Shown in pieces: positions 1 to 8,198 of a stretch of 18,381 bases of DNA (the first letter of the stretch is position 1; every line of letters starts with the position of its first letter). The position numbers and the translations under genes are program-made. The notes beneath the pieces were generated by a model that did not search any database, was not told the origin of the DNA, and saw nothing but the letters and a program-made list of their open reading frames with translations. The stretch comes from Synechococcales cyanobacterium PMM_0073 (GTDB taxonomy: Bacteria; Cyanobacteriota; Cyanobacteriia; Elainellales; Elainellaceae), in assembly GCA_949127695.1 (NCBI GenBank), contig CASBQH010000148.1, positions 1 through 18,381 on the forward strand, in the 5' to 3' direction.

Positions 1-731
<731 letters not shown>

Positions 732-745
732 TCACACAATCTCCA

Positions 746-775
746 ATTATCAGTAAAACTTGCAATATATGTCAA
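746..775 (-). promoter_or_regulatory. Candidate sigma-70 promoter of purA
   Basis: On the minus strand a perfect -35 TTGACA (775-770) is followed after 18 bp by GATAAT (751-746), a five-of-six match to the -10 consensus. Transcription would begin near 739, about 29 nt before the TTG start of purA. Seen in sequence; activity is inferred. Confidence 0.6.
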
Positions 776-828
776 GCTCGATACTCAGAAATTCAGGTTA
801 GCTCGCGCCAGTCTGGAATCTTTAGTGA

Positions 829-856
829 TTGTGAAGCTGGCTAAACATGCTAGTAT
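829..856 (+). promoter_or_regulatory. Candidate promoter of pyk
   Basis: TTGTGA (829-834), a 16-bp spacer and TAGTAT (851-856) preceded by TG at -14/-15, i.e. an extended -10. Transcription would begin near 863, giving a leader of about 50 nt to the ATG at 912. If real, this promoter rules out the longer reading frame that opens at GTG 825. Confidence 0.45.
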
Positions 857-911
857 CCCGATTGCCGCTGCCTGTATGCTGGCGGTTACAGGCGTTTTCT
901 TCACTGCACCC

Positions 912-2702
912 ATGCCATTATCCTCTGCTGCTCTGCGTCGAACCAAAATTGTGGCTACGATTGGCCCCGCCACCAGCAGCCCAGAGATGCTGCGGCAGCT
1001 GATTGAAGCCGGAGCGACGACGCTGCGCCTTAACTTTTCGCACGGCACGCATGACGACCACCAGCGCAGCATTCGGCTGATTCGGCAGGTGTCGTTTGAG
1101 CTAGACCAGCCCGTGGGGATTTTGCAGGACTTGCAGGGGCCCAAGATTCGGCTCGGCAAGTTTGAAAACGGCTCGATTATCTTGAAAAAAGGCGATCCTT
1201 ATATCCTCACCAGCATTATTCAACCCGGCAACCAGGAGCGCAGCTGCGTCACCTATGAGCCGTTGGCCGACGAAGTGCCTGCGGGCGCGACGATTTTGCT
1301 GGACGATGGCCGGGTGGAAATGCAGGTCGAGAAGGTTGATCCTGCCACCCGCGAGCTGCACTGTCGGGTGGTGGTAGGCGGCAAGCTCTCGAATAATAAG
1401 GGCGTCAACTTTCCGGGGGTTTACCTCTCGATTCGCGCCATGACCGACAAGGACCGCGAAGACCTGACGTTTGGCCTTGATCAGGGCGTGGACTGGGTGG
1501 CGCTTAGCTTTGTGCGGAACCCACAGGACATGCTGGAAATCAAAGAGCTGATCGCCAGCGCGGGCAAGAGCGTGCCGGTGATTGCCAAAATCGAGAAGCA
1601 TGAGGCGATTGAGCAGATGGAGGCCGTGCTGTCGCTCTGCGATGGGGTGATGGTGGCCAGAGGCGACCTGGGCGTGGAGCTGCCTGCCGAAGATGTGCCA
1701 ATTCTGCAAAAGCGGCTGATTGCCACCTCAAATCGGCTAGGAATTCCGGTGATTACGGCCACGCAGATGCTGGACAGCATGGTCAGCAACCCGCGCCCCA
1801 CCCGCGCTGAAATCTCGGACGTGGCCAACGCGATTTTGGACGGCACCGACGCGGTGATGCTCTCGAACGAAACGGCAGTCGGCGAGTTTCCAATCCAGGC
1901 GGTTGAAACGATGGCGCGAATTGCCGAGCGGATTGAGCGGGAGCAGATGCCCAGCCGCAGCCTCGACAGCGTGCCGGGTTACTATTCGATCCCCAACGCG
2001 ATCAGCCAAGCCGTAGGCCGAATTGCCGAGCAGCTTCAGGCCGCCGCGATTATGCCGCTGACTAAAACAGGCGCGACCGCTCGAAACGTCTCGAAGTTTC
2101 GCCCTACCAAGCCGATTTTGGCTGTGACGCCGCATGTAGACGTGGCGCGGCAGCTTCAGCTGGTTTGGGGCGTGCGCTCGCTGCTGGTGCTAAACCTGCC
2201 ATCCACCGGGCAGACCTTTCAGGCCGCTTTGAACGTGGCGCAAGAGAAAGGCTTGCTGCGGCAGGGCGATCTGGTGGTGATGACGGCTGGCACTTTGCAG
2301 GGCGTGGCCGGTTCGACGGATTTAATCAAAGTAGAGCTGGTCACGTCGGTGCTGGGCAAAGGCACTGGGATTGGGCAGGGGGCAGTCAGCGGGCGCGCTA
2401 GAGTTGCCAACAGCGTTGCTGAGCTGACCAGCTTCAATCCGGGCGAGATTTTGGTGGTCTCTAAAACCAGCGCCGAGCATATAGAGGTGATCCGCAAAGC
2501 ATCCGGCATTGTCACTGAAGAGGACAGCATTACCAGCCATGCAGCGGTAATTGGGCTGCGGCTGGGCGTGCCCGTGATCGTCGGCGTGCAGGGCGCAACT
2601 CAAATCATCCGCGACGGCACAATCTTGACGCTGGATATGCAGCGCGGCTTGGTCTATTCGGGGATGAATTCCACGCAAACAGATGCGGCTTTGGCGGGTT
2701 AG
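912..2702 (+). CDS. pyk: Pyruvate kinase with C-terminal phosphohistidine-swivel domain
   Basis: It catalyses the last step of glycolysis, PEP + ADP to pyruvate + ATP, in the cytosol. Numbered from ATG 912 (596 aa): RRTKIVATIGPA at the N-terminus; substrate and cation residues R39, N41, S43, H44 in LRLNFSHG; LQDLQGPKIRLG; catalytic Lys226 in AKIEKHE; metal ligands E228 and D252 (ARGDLGVE); and NPRPTRAEISDVANA. Residues ~490-583 form an extra PEP-utiliser swivel-type domain with GIVTEEDSITSHAA (H543) and GVPVIVGV. This extension is known from Bacillus/Geobacillus and cyanobacterial Pyk2-type enzymes and explains the length over the ~470 aa of short forms. The frame remains open to GTG 825, adding 29 hydrophobic residues that resemble a signal peptide. 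I prefer 912 because the kinase is cytosolic and a promoter lies inside the extension. The gene converges on the next one with a 4-bp overlap of stop codons. Confidence 0.95.
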   Translation: MPLSSAALRRTKIVATIGPATSSPEMLRQLIEAGATTLRLNFSHGTHDDHQRSIRLIRQVSFELDQPVGILQDLQGPKIRLGKFENGSIILKKGDPYILTSIIQPGNQERSCVTYEPLADEVPAGATILLDDGRVEMQVEKVDPATRELHCRVVVGGKLSNNKGVNFPGVYLSIRAMTDKDREDLTFGLDQGVDWVALSFVRNPQDMLEIKELIASAGKSVPVIAKIEKHEAIEQMEAVLSLCDGVMVARGDLGVELPAEDVPILQKRLIATSNRLGIPVITATQMLDSMVSNPRPTRAEISDVANAILDGTDAVMLSNETAVGEFPIQAVETMARIAERIEREQMPSRSLDSVPGYYSIPNAISQAVGRIAEQLQAAAIMPLTKTGATARNVSKFRPTKPILAVTPHVDVARQLQLVWGVRSLLVLNLPSTGQTFQAALNVAQEKGLLRQGDLVVMTAGTLQGVAGSTDLIKVELVTSVLGKGTGIGQGAVSGRARVANSVAELTSFNPGEILVVSKTSAEHIEVIRKASGIVTEEDSITSHAAVIGLRLGVPVIVGVQGATQIIRDGTILTLDMQRGLVYSGMNSTQTDAALAG

Positions 2703-3244
2703 GGCAGAGCTAGCGAGTCTAGAGCTGAGAGCAATCGCTCCATGCTGGCATTCGGCTCGATGAACGAAAACAGATGCCGGAACTGGATATGACCCGTTGC
2801 GTCCAGCAAAAACTGCGCGGGCAGCGGTGCGCCCAAAGCCTGCCCCGTCTGATAGAGCCGAAAGCTGCGACAGCTGGGATCGCTGAGCAGCGGCATTTTT
2901 AGCCCCAGATCTTGCCGCACGATCTGGCTTTGGGCTAGATCGGTGCTGATGATGAGCAAAACTTCGGCTCCGCGCTGCTGAAACTGCTCGTAGGCTGCGT
3001 TGAGTTCTAGCAGATGCGGAAAGCAAAACGGGCAGTAGTGCTGCTCAGTGAAGATGCGCGTGAAGGCCAGCAGCACAGGCTGACCCAGATAGTGAACCAG
3101 CCGCAGTTTTTCGCCGGTTGCCACGTTCAGCAGCTCAAACGGCGGCGCGACTCTGCCCAATGGCAAGCGATGGGTGGCCGGGATCGGCAGGAAGTTTTGG
3201 GCAAAGCGGCGGCTTAGGAGGCCATCAAGCGGTGAAGTCTGCAT
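2699..3244 (-). CDS. Peroxiredoxin-like (AhpC/TSA-type) thioredoxin-fold protein
   Basis: A 181-aa thioredoxin-fold protein of the AhpC/TSA-like group common in cyanobacteria, probably a thiol-dependent peroxidase or reductase. The strand PVLLAFTRIFTEQHYCPFCFPHL (residues 56-78) places a CxxC (C71, C74) where peroxiredoxins carry the peroxidatic Cys. The usual P-x3-T-x2-C motif is absent, so it is not a standard 2-Cys Prx and could act more like a disulfide reductase. A third Cys (C125) sits in KMPLLSDPSCRSF, followed by YQTGQALGAPLPAQFLLD, which matches the family core. There is no signal peptide. I use ATG 3244; the frame also opens at TTG 3256, but ATG gives the usual N-terminus. It is divergent from the ethylene-receptor kinase, and its TAA shares four bases with the pyk TAG. 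The substrate cannot be told from sequence. Confidence 0.85.
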   Translation of the reverse strand: MQTSPLDGLLSRRFAQNFLPIPATHRLPLGRVAPPFELLNVATGEKLRLVHYLGQPVLLAFTRIFTEQHYCPFCFPHLLELNAAYEQFQQRGAEVLLIISTDLAQSQIVRQDLGLKMPLLSDPSCRSFRLYQTGQALGAPLPAQFLLDATGHIQFRHLFSFIEPNASMERLLSALDSLALP

Positions 3245-3268
3245 GGTTTTGATCAAGGCTCTGCTTCT

Positions 3269-3274
3269 ATTATG
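3269..3274 (-). promoter_or_regulatory. Possible -10 element of the peroxiredoxin-like gene
   Basis: CATAAT on the minus strand matches TATAAT at five of six bases and would start transcription near 3262, 18 nt before ATG 3244. No good -35 box is visible. The stretch holds two copies of ATGAGAAGA (3272-3280 and 3284-3292, 12 bp apart), which could bind an activator instead. Confidence 0.3.
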
Positions 3275-3306
3275 AGAAGAGAGATGAGAAGAAATCCGCT
3301 AGTTGA

Positions 3307-3358
3307 TCAAGCGGCAGCAGCACTAGAGCTAGACAGGCTCGATTTCGCTGCCGCTTGA
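3307..3358. repeat. Perfect 12-bp inverted repeat in a divergent promoter region
   Basis: TCAAGCGGCAGC (3307-3318) and its exact reverse complement GCTGCCGCTTGA (3347-3358) flank a 28-nt loop. It ends 42 bp before the start codon of the ethylene-receptor-type kinase and lies upstream of the divergent peroxiredoxin-like gene. No T-run follows, so it is unlikely to be a terminator. It could be a protein-binding dyad or an RNA hairpin in the kinase leader. Confidence 0.7.
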
Positions 3359-3400
3359 CTAAAGCGAGTCGCGACGCCAATAGCTGAGAGTGATAGACCC

Positions 3401-5149
3401 ATGATTAATTGGAGCCAGCTTTTCGGCTCAAGCTCGTTCATCCCGCACGGACATTGCTACCTATGGCAAACAAATCTGGTGAGCCTGCATCTGTTGTCCG
3501 ATGCGCTGATTGCCCTATCCTACTACTCAATGCCAATCACGCTGTTCTATCTGGTTCGGAAGCGGCGAGATCTGCCTTTCGAGAGCACCATTCTGCTGTT
3601 TGCGGCTTTCATTGTGGCTTGCGGTACGACCCATCTGCTGGATATCTGGACGCTCTGGTATCCGACTTACTGGCTCTCAGGATTGGTCAAAGCGGCAACG
3701 GCTCTAGTCTCCGTGCTGACCGCGACTCAGCTTTTCTCATTGCTGCCCAGAGTCTTGGCGCTGCCCAGTCCAGCCCAGCTCGAACAGGCTAACCTGGCTC
3801 TACAGTCTGAGGTGACAGAGCGACTCCAGATTGAAGCCGAATTAAAGCGATACCAAACCCAGCTGGAGTCTTTGGTCGCAGAACGCACCCAAGCCTTGAC
3901 CCAGGCGAACCAAACCCTACAGCAAGAAATTGTGGAACGCAAGCGAATAGAGGCCGAACGACAGCGGCTGCTGGTGCGAGAACAGTCTGCCCGGGCTGAA
4001 GCCGAGCAAGCCAACCGGATTAAAGATGAGTTCCTAGCCGTTTTATCCCACGAACTGCGGACTCCGATGAACCCGATTCTGGGCTGGTCAAAGCTGCTCC
4101 AGAGCGGTAGCCTCGATCCGGCCAAAAGCCGAGAAGCCTTGGCGACGATTGAGCGCAACGCCAAGCTCCAGGTGCAGCTGATTGACGATCTGCTGGATGT
4201 ATCGCGAATTTTGAGCGGCAAGCTCAGCCTCAGCGTCAGCGCTGTTGACCTCAGCCAGGTGATCATGGCAGCGCTAGAAACGCTCCAGCTCGCAGCTGAA
4301 GCAAAAGCCTTACAGCTGCGAACCCAGATCGCCCCGCAGCCAAGTCTGGTGATGGGCGATGCGGCTCGGTTGCAGCAAGTGCTATGGAATTTGCTGTCGA
4401 ACGCGATCAAGTTCACGCATAGCGGCGGACAAATTACGATCACGCTGACCCAGAGCGATCACCAAGCTCAGATTCAGGTTAAAGATACAGGCAAAGGCAT
4501 CTCAGCTGATTTTTTGCCCTATGTGTTTGACCATTTTCGGCAGGAGAATGGCACAATCACCCGCAAATTTGGGGGATTAGGGCTAGGTCTAGCCATTTCC
4601 GCTCAAATTGTCGAACTACATGGCGGCAGAATTTGGGCTCAGAGTCCAGGGGAGAACCAAGGGTCGATATTTACAGTTGACCTGCCGATCTTGCAAAGCA
4701 ATTCTAGCCAGATTGCCGCAGATCCAGCCGCAGATCCAGATGCCGATCTGGCTTTGGCAAATCTGCATGTTCTAGTGGTGGATGATCAGCCGGACTCCTG
4801 CGATCTCGCCGCTTTTGTGGTGCAGCAAGCGGGCGGCAGCGTGATGGCTGTCAATACGGCCATGCAGGCGCTAGAGCTATTGAGATCACAGCAGTTTGAT
4901 CTGCTTCTAACGGACATCGGGATGCCAGAAATGGATGGCTATGCGCTGCTCCAGCAGGTGCGGCAGCTGCCAATGAACGCGCAAATTCCGGCAATTGCGC
5001 TCACGGCTTATGCTGGAGAAATGGATCAGCAGCAGGCTATCACCGCTGGTTTCCAGGCATATTTGGCCAAGCCAATTCAGCCTGCCGAAATTGTGACGAC
5101 CCTAGCTCGTCTTTCTGGGCGGGAGGATTGTCAGCTGGCTCAGCCGTGA
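3401..5149 (+). CDS. Ethylene-receptor-type hybrid sensor histidine kinase with C-terminal receiver
   Basis: A 582-aa membrane sensor kinase. Residues ~28-120 form a three-helix ethylene-binding domain. Aligned to plant ETR1 with a constant offset of 9 and no gaps, D34, Y41, P45, I71, C74 and H78 match ETR1 D25, Y32, P36, I62, C65 and H69; only I35 differs (M44). C74 and H78 (ACGTTHLL) are the copper ligands that hold ethylene. A coiled coil (~125-210) leads straight to HisKA (H217 in SHELRTPMN) and the ATPase domain (N330/N334; DTGKGI 362-367; GLGLGLAI). An Asp-rich linker (~437-450) joins a receiver with D461/D462, phospho-acceptor D505, T535 and K557. There is no GAF or PAS domain, unlike ETR1 and Synechocystis Slr1212, and no output domain, so an external Hpt protein and regulator are presumably needed. 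Ethylene binding is inferred from residue conservation. Confidence 0.92.
   Translation: MINWSQLFGSSSFIPHGHCYLWQTNLVSLHLLSDALIALSYYSMPITLFYLVRKRRDLPFESTILLFAAFIVACGTTHLLDIWTLWYPTYWLSGLVKAATALVSVLTATQLFSLLPRVLALPSPAQLEQANLALQSEVTERLQIEAELKRYQTQLESLVAERTQALTQANQTLQQEIVERKRIEAERQRLLVREQSARAEAEQANRIKDEFLAVLSHELRTPMNPILGWSKLLQSGSLDPAKSREALATIERNAKLQVQLIDDLLDVSRILSGKLSLSVSAVDLSQVIMAALETLQLAAEAKALQLRTQIAPQPSLVMGDAARLQQVLWNLLSNAIKFTHSGGQITITLTQSDHQAQIQVKDTGKGISADFLPYVFDHFRQENGTITRKFGGLGLGLAISAQIVELHGGRIWAQSPGENQGSIFTVDLPILQSNSSQIAADPAADPDADLALANLHVLVVDDQPDSCDLAAFVVQQAGGSVMAVNTAMQALELLRSQQFDLLLTDIGMPEMDGYALLQQVRQLPMNAQIPAIALTAYAGEMDQQQAITAGFQAYLAKPIQPAEIVTTLARLSGREDCQLAQP
4715..4738 (+). repeat. 12-bp in-frame tandem repeat in the kinase linker
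   Basis: GCCGCAGATCCA occurs twice back to back (4715-4726, 4727-4738), followed by a diverged copy. It encodes the Ala/Asp/Pro-rich linker between the ATPase and receiver domains, so slippage would alter linker length without a frameshift. Confidence 0.7.
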
Positions 5150-5187
5150 GATTAAATGCCTTCATCCATCTGAGAACCTATCAATTC

Positions 5188-5571
5188 ATGCCTCCTATGA
5201 GCATTACCTGCATTACTCACTATCTGCACAGCGCCATCCTGGTTTCTGATCTCGCATCCGCCGAGCAGTTTTATGGCGGCATTCTGGGTTTGAGCCAAAT
5301 CAACCGGACGCTGAACTATCCCGGCGTTTGGTACGAGCTAGGCGCATTTCAACTGCATTTAATCGAAGACAAAAGCTTTGCGCCCACTCTCCCAAACGCC
5401 GCGAAATGGGGTCGCAACCCGCATCTGGCGCTGGCGGTCAAAAATCTGGAGGCAGTCAAGGCGGATCTGACGGCTCACGGCTGCCCGCTTCAGCTCAGCG
5501 CTTCGGGACGGGCGGCGCTGTTCGTCCAAGATCCAGACGGCAACGTGATTGAACTCACCGAAGTCGGCTAA
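5188..5571 (+). CDS. VOC (glyoxalase/bleomycin-resistance fold) protein
   Basis: A 127-aa single-domain vicinal-oxygen-chelate protein, made of two beta-alpha-beta-beta-beta repeats. The first begins LHSAILVSDLASAEQFYGGILGL and ends GVWYELGAFQLHLIE; the second begins GRNPHLALAVKNLEAVKADL and ends ALFVQDPDGNVIELTEVG. H14, H57, H79 and E122 occupy the four positions that bind the metal in glyoxalase I, so it is probably a metalloenzyme; the substrate is unknown (methylglyoxal lyase, dioxygenase and others share the fold). The frame opens at TTG 5128 inside the preceding kinase gene, but ATG 5188 (or ATG 5197) gives a normal N-terminus. It starts 38 bp after the kinase stop on the same strand and may be co-transcribed. 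Its TAA overlaps the TAG of the convergent DUF790 gene by 4 bp. Confidence 0.85.
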   Translation: MPPMSITCITHYLHSAILVSDLASAEQFYGGILGLSQINRTLNYPGVWYELGAFQLHLIEDKSFAPTLPNAAKWGRNPHLALAVKNLEAVKADLTAHGCPLQLSASGRAALFVQDPDGNVIELTEVG

Positions 5572-6794
5572 TCAGCCTGATTCAGCACCTCCAGCACCGC
5601 TTTGGGCAGCAGCTTATCTTTGAACCAGATCAGCCTTGCAGGCGTGCTGTGGAAATTCACTCCGGCTTTTTCTAGATTCAAGCGTTCTGAAATCGCCAGA
5701 ATCAAATCATGCCGCCCCGACTGCTGCACCTGCGAGAACTTCTTACGCAGATATTCGGGTCGCCAGTAGCCGACAATTTCTAGCAAAAAATAGCGCCCGT
5801 CTGGATGCACCAGCCGAAAGTCCGGGATCATGACGCTGCCGGGGATCGGCACCAGATCCACCTCGCGCTCTAGCCGCCAGTCGGTTTTGAGGCTGTCCCA
5901 GCGTTCGGCAAAGGATTGCTCTAAAAAGCTGTCGTAGGCTTTGCCGGGGGGATAGTGGCTGACCAAATCGCAGGTCGATTCCAGGCTAAACCGCTTGCTC
6001 TGCTCCTGCTTGCTGTAAGGGTCGCGCCAGTGCAGGTCAGCGCTGAGGCTCCATTTGGTCACATGCAGCAGCGCCGGGATCAGCTTGGCAATATCCAATC
6101 CGTAGCGGGTGCTGGGCTTGAACAGGCTGGTGGGGCCGTCGATGATGATCGTGAAGCCGTGATCGGCGTCGCCTTCGATATAGGCCATCAGCCCAAACAG
6201 CTTCAGGTAGCGAAACAGCAGCTTATATTCGCCCGGATCGTTGCGGTGCGCCTGGATGCGGATCTGGCTGGCCTTGTAAAAAATGCCCTGCACCTGCGAC
6301 AGGTTGTAGCGATGCAGTAGCGCCGCAGCCGTGGGGGGATCAAACTGCGTCAAAATTCGATTTTCGTTCAGGTCGGCATAGAGTCCGGCTCGGATCTGCG
6401 GCGGCAGCACCTCGCGCTCTAGCGACTGGCTCAGCTGTTCGGCCAGCAGCGCAATCGTTTGGTCGGCGTTTTGGGGCGAGGGGGCGGCTTGGTTGGCCAA
6501 GGCAAACACCTGCTGGCGTAGAGCCTGCGGCTCCAGCGGACTGATAATTTCAAACTTGCTAAAGCTCTCGGCGCGCAGCAGATGCGCTAGCCCACGCTTG
6601 ATCCGGTAGTCGGTGCTGTCGCCTTCGAGGGCTTGCAGCCTGCGGTCGAGTTCGCCCTGGGTTTCGCCCTGCGCCTGCTGAAAAATGCCGATTAGCGTTT
6701 CGGCCATCTGCAAATTGCTGGGCTGAAGCGGCAGTCGCTTGGGGGTCAGCTCTTCGCCGTTTTGACGGTGGATTAACAGATCGGTGGGCAGCAT
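5568..6794 (-). CDS. DUF790 (Bax1-like) PD-(D/E)XK nuclease family protein
   Basis: A 408-aa soluble protein of the DUF790 family. The N-terminus MLPTDLLIHRQNGEELTPKR and the segment RAGLYADLNENRILTQF (135-151) are typical. The C-terminal domain has a PD-(D/E)XK-like core: IPDF (D325), FLLEIVGYW (E339) and a lysine pair at 351-352, followed by LILAISERLN. In archaea the founding member, Bax1, is a nuclease that works with the XPB helicase in DNA repair; that partner is not in this window, so the role here is open. Its ATG at 6794 lies 4 bp after the stop of the upstream glycosyltransferase gene, which indicates translational coupling in one operon although no functional link is obvious. The ORFs antisense to it are shadows. 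Confidence 0.82.
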   Translation of the reverse strand: MLPTDLLIHRQNGEELTPKRLPLQPSNLQMAETLIGIFQQAQGETQGELDRRLQALEGDSTDYRIKRGLAHLLRAESFSKFEIISPLEPQALRQQVFALANQAAPSPQNADQTIALLAEQLSQSLEREVLPPQIRAGLYADLNENRILTQFDPPTAAALLHRYNLSQVQGIFYKASQIRIQAHRNDPGEYKLLFRYLKLFGLMAYIEGDADHGFTIIIDGPTSLFKPSTRYGLDIAKLIPALLHVTKWSLSADLHWRDPYSKQEQSKRFSLESTCDLVSHYPPGKAYDSFLEQSFAERWDSLKTDWRLEREVDLVPIPGSVMIPDFRLVHPDGRYFLLEIVGYWRPEYLRKKFSQVQQSGRHDLILAISERLNLEKAGVNFHSTPARLIWFKDKLLPKAVLEVLNQAD

Positions 6795-6798
6795 GGCT

Positions 6799-8001
6799 TT
6801 ACTCTACAGGTTTGTCATTCCCCATCCTGCTCGCCCATTCCTGCACCACCCGCTCATAGACCTGCTCGGTTTGCTTGGCTATCTCTGCCCAGCTAAAGCG
6901 ATAATCCAGATCTGCGTAGGCATTCTCGACTAGCCACTGCGCGTATTCCGAGTTTCTCAGCACCTCCAAAATTCCCCAGGCCAGCGAGTCTGGGTTGCCC
7001 GCCTGCGTCACAATGCCCGTTTTGCTATGCGACACCACCTCTGGCAGTCCGCCTGCATTCGAGACGACCACCGGAATCCGGGCGGCAAAATTTTCCAGCG
7101 CCACGATGCCAAACGGCTCATAGCGGCTGGGGAATACGGCGCAGTCGGCAATCTGGCGAAACTGGTTCAGCTCCTCATCTGACATAAAGCCCGTGAAGTA
7201 GGACTTGTGCCAGATCCCCAGATCCCAGGCTTGCCGCTTCAGCGCATCTGAATTGCCGCCGCCAATAATCACAAACTTCACCAGTCCGCCCATCTGCCAG
7301 ATCACGCTGGGCGCAGCGCTCAGCAATAGGTCAATCCCTTTTTCGTAGGTTAAGCGCCCGACGTAGTAGACAATTTTTTCTTGATCAGCGGCAAATTTTC
7401 GACGAAACTTCCAGCGGTCATACTCGCGCCGAGGCTGCTTTTTCTCCTGGCAGATGCCGTTGTAGATCACGTCGATTTTGTCGCTGGGACAGGAAAGCGC
7501 CCAGCCCACTTCTAGCCGCATATAGTCAGTGCAGACAATCACCCGCCAAGCTTCGGCGGTCAAAAAGGCTTCTTTGCTGTTGATGTGATGGTGAATTTCG
7601 TTGTGCAGCCCGCTCATCCGGCCATATTCGGTGGCGTGGATCGTGGCAATCAGCGGCACTTGGAACAGATCTTTGAGCGCGACTGCTGCATCTGCCACCA
7701 GCCAGTCATGCGCGTGAATCATCTGGAACTGGGTTTCTTGCAGCAGCTTGCCGCCCTGTCGCCCCATGCTCTCGTTCATGTTGGCGACCCAGTGGAAGAA
7801 GTCATGGCTGGCTCCCACCGGCAGCCGATGCACATGAATGCCGTCCACCAGCTCGTAGCAGGGCGCATGGCCAAACTCGACGGTGAGCAGATGCACCTCA
7901 TGGCCAAGCTTGACAAATTCTGGATATAGCTCTGCCACATGCCGAGAAATTCCCCCTACAATCCGGGGCGGAAATTCCCAAGCCAGAACCAGAATTTTCA
8001 T
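6799..8001 (-). CDS. Glycosyltransferase family 4 (GT-B) protein
   Basis: A 400-aa retaining glycosyltransferase of the GT4 family with two Rossmann domains. The N-terminus MKILVLAWEFPPRIVGGISRH has the glycine loop that binds the acceptor or donor phosphate; HAHDW (97-101) and ATIHATEYGR follow. The C-terminal half has YVGRLTYEKGIDLLL (R216, K221) and the E-x7-E nucleotide-sugar motif EPFGIVALE (E295, E303). It resembles bacterial glycogen-synthase-like GT4 enzymes that use ADP- or UDP-glucose, but the donor and acceptor cannot be read from sequence. There is no membrane segment. I use ATG 8001, preceded by a G-rich GGGGTGG, rather than GTG 8010, because orthologues begin MKIL. It is the first gene of an operon with the DUF790 gene and is divergent from sasA. 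Confidence 0.9.
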   Translation of the reverse strand: MKILVLAWEFPPRIVGGISRHVAELYPEFVKLGHEVHLLTVEFGHAPCYELVDGIHVHRLPVGASHDFFHWVANMNESMGRQGGKLLQETQFQMIHAHDWLVADAAVALKDLFQVPLIATIHATEYGRMSGLHNEIHHHINSKEAFLTAEAWRVIVCTDYMRLEVGWALSCPSDKIDVIYNGICQEKKQPRREYDRWKFRRKFAADQEKIVYYVGRLTYEKGIDLLLSAAPSVIWQMGGLVKFVIIGGGNSDALKRQAWDLGIWHKSYFTGFMSDEELNQFRQIADCAVFPSRYEPFGIVALENFAARIPVVVSNAGGLPEVVSHSKTGIVTQAGNPDSLAWGILEVLRNSEYAQWLVENAYADLDYRFSWAEIAKQTEQVYERVVQEWASRMGNDKPVE

Positions 8002-8105
8002 TGCCACCACCCCAGTTAAATGGATCCTAGCTGCTTAATACAGCTTAATTTTATTTCGCTTGAGTCGAAAGCCGCCCAAATTGAAACGATCGCTAAAGAT
8101 TTGGC

Positions 8106-8134
8106 TTGACGCTCTTGTGTTTCTAGAACAAAAT
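8106..8134 (+). promoter_or_regulatory. Candidate distal promoter of sasA
   Basis: TTGACG (8106-8111), a 17-bp spacer and CAAAAT (8129-8134). Transcription would begin near 8141, giving a leader of about 100 nt. A TTCTAGAA palindrome lies at the end of the spacer. Confidence 0.35.
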
Positions 8135-8198
8135 AAATCCTGCCAAATCTGTCAAAATGATTAAGAAAGTAATAAACCGGTTTTTAAATTCTCTTGAC

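Noticed and set aside
1101..1709. Minus-strand ORF (202 codons) opposite pyk
   Set aside because: Shadow of pyruvate kinase; His- and Arg-rich composition is typical of an antisense frame and no family motif is present.
2322..3026. Long minus-strand ORF (234 codons) spanning the end of pyk and the peroxiredoxin-like gene
   Set aside because: It is out of frame with the clear 2699-3244 gene, is rich in Arg, Ser and Ala with no recognisable motif, and is explained by GC-biased codon use of both real genes.
3307..3358. Intrinsic terminator between the peroxiredoxin-like gene and the kinase
   Set aside because: The neighbouring genes diverge from it, so no transcript needs ending there, and there is no T-run after the stem on either strand.
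5955..6320. Plus-strand ORF (121 codons) inside the DUF790 gene
   Set aside because: Antisense shadow; the minus-strand frame carries the conserved protein throughout.
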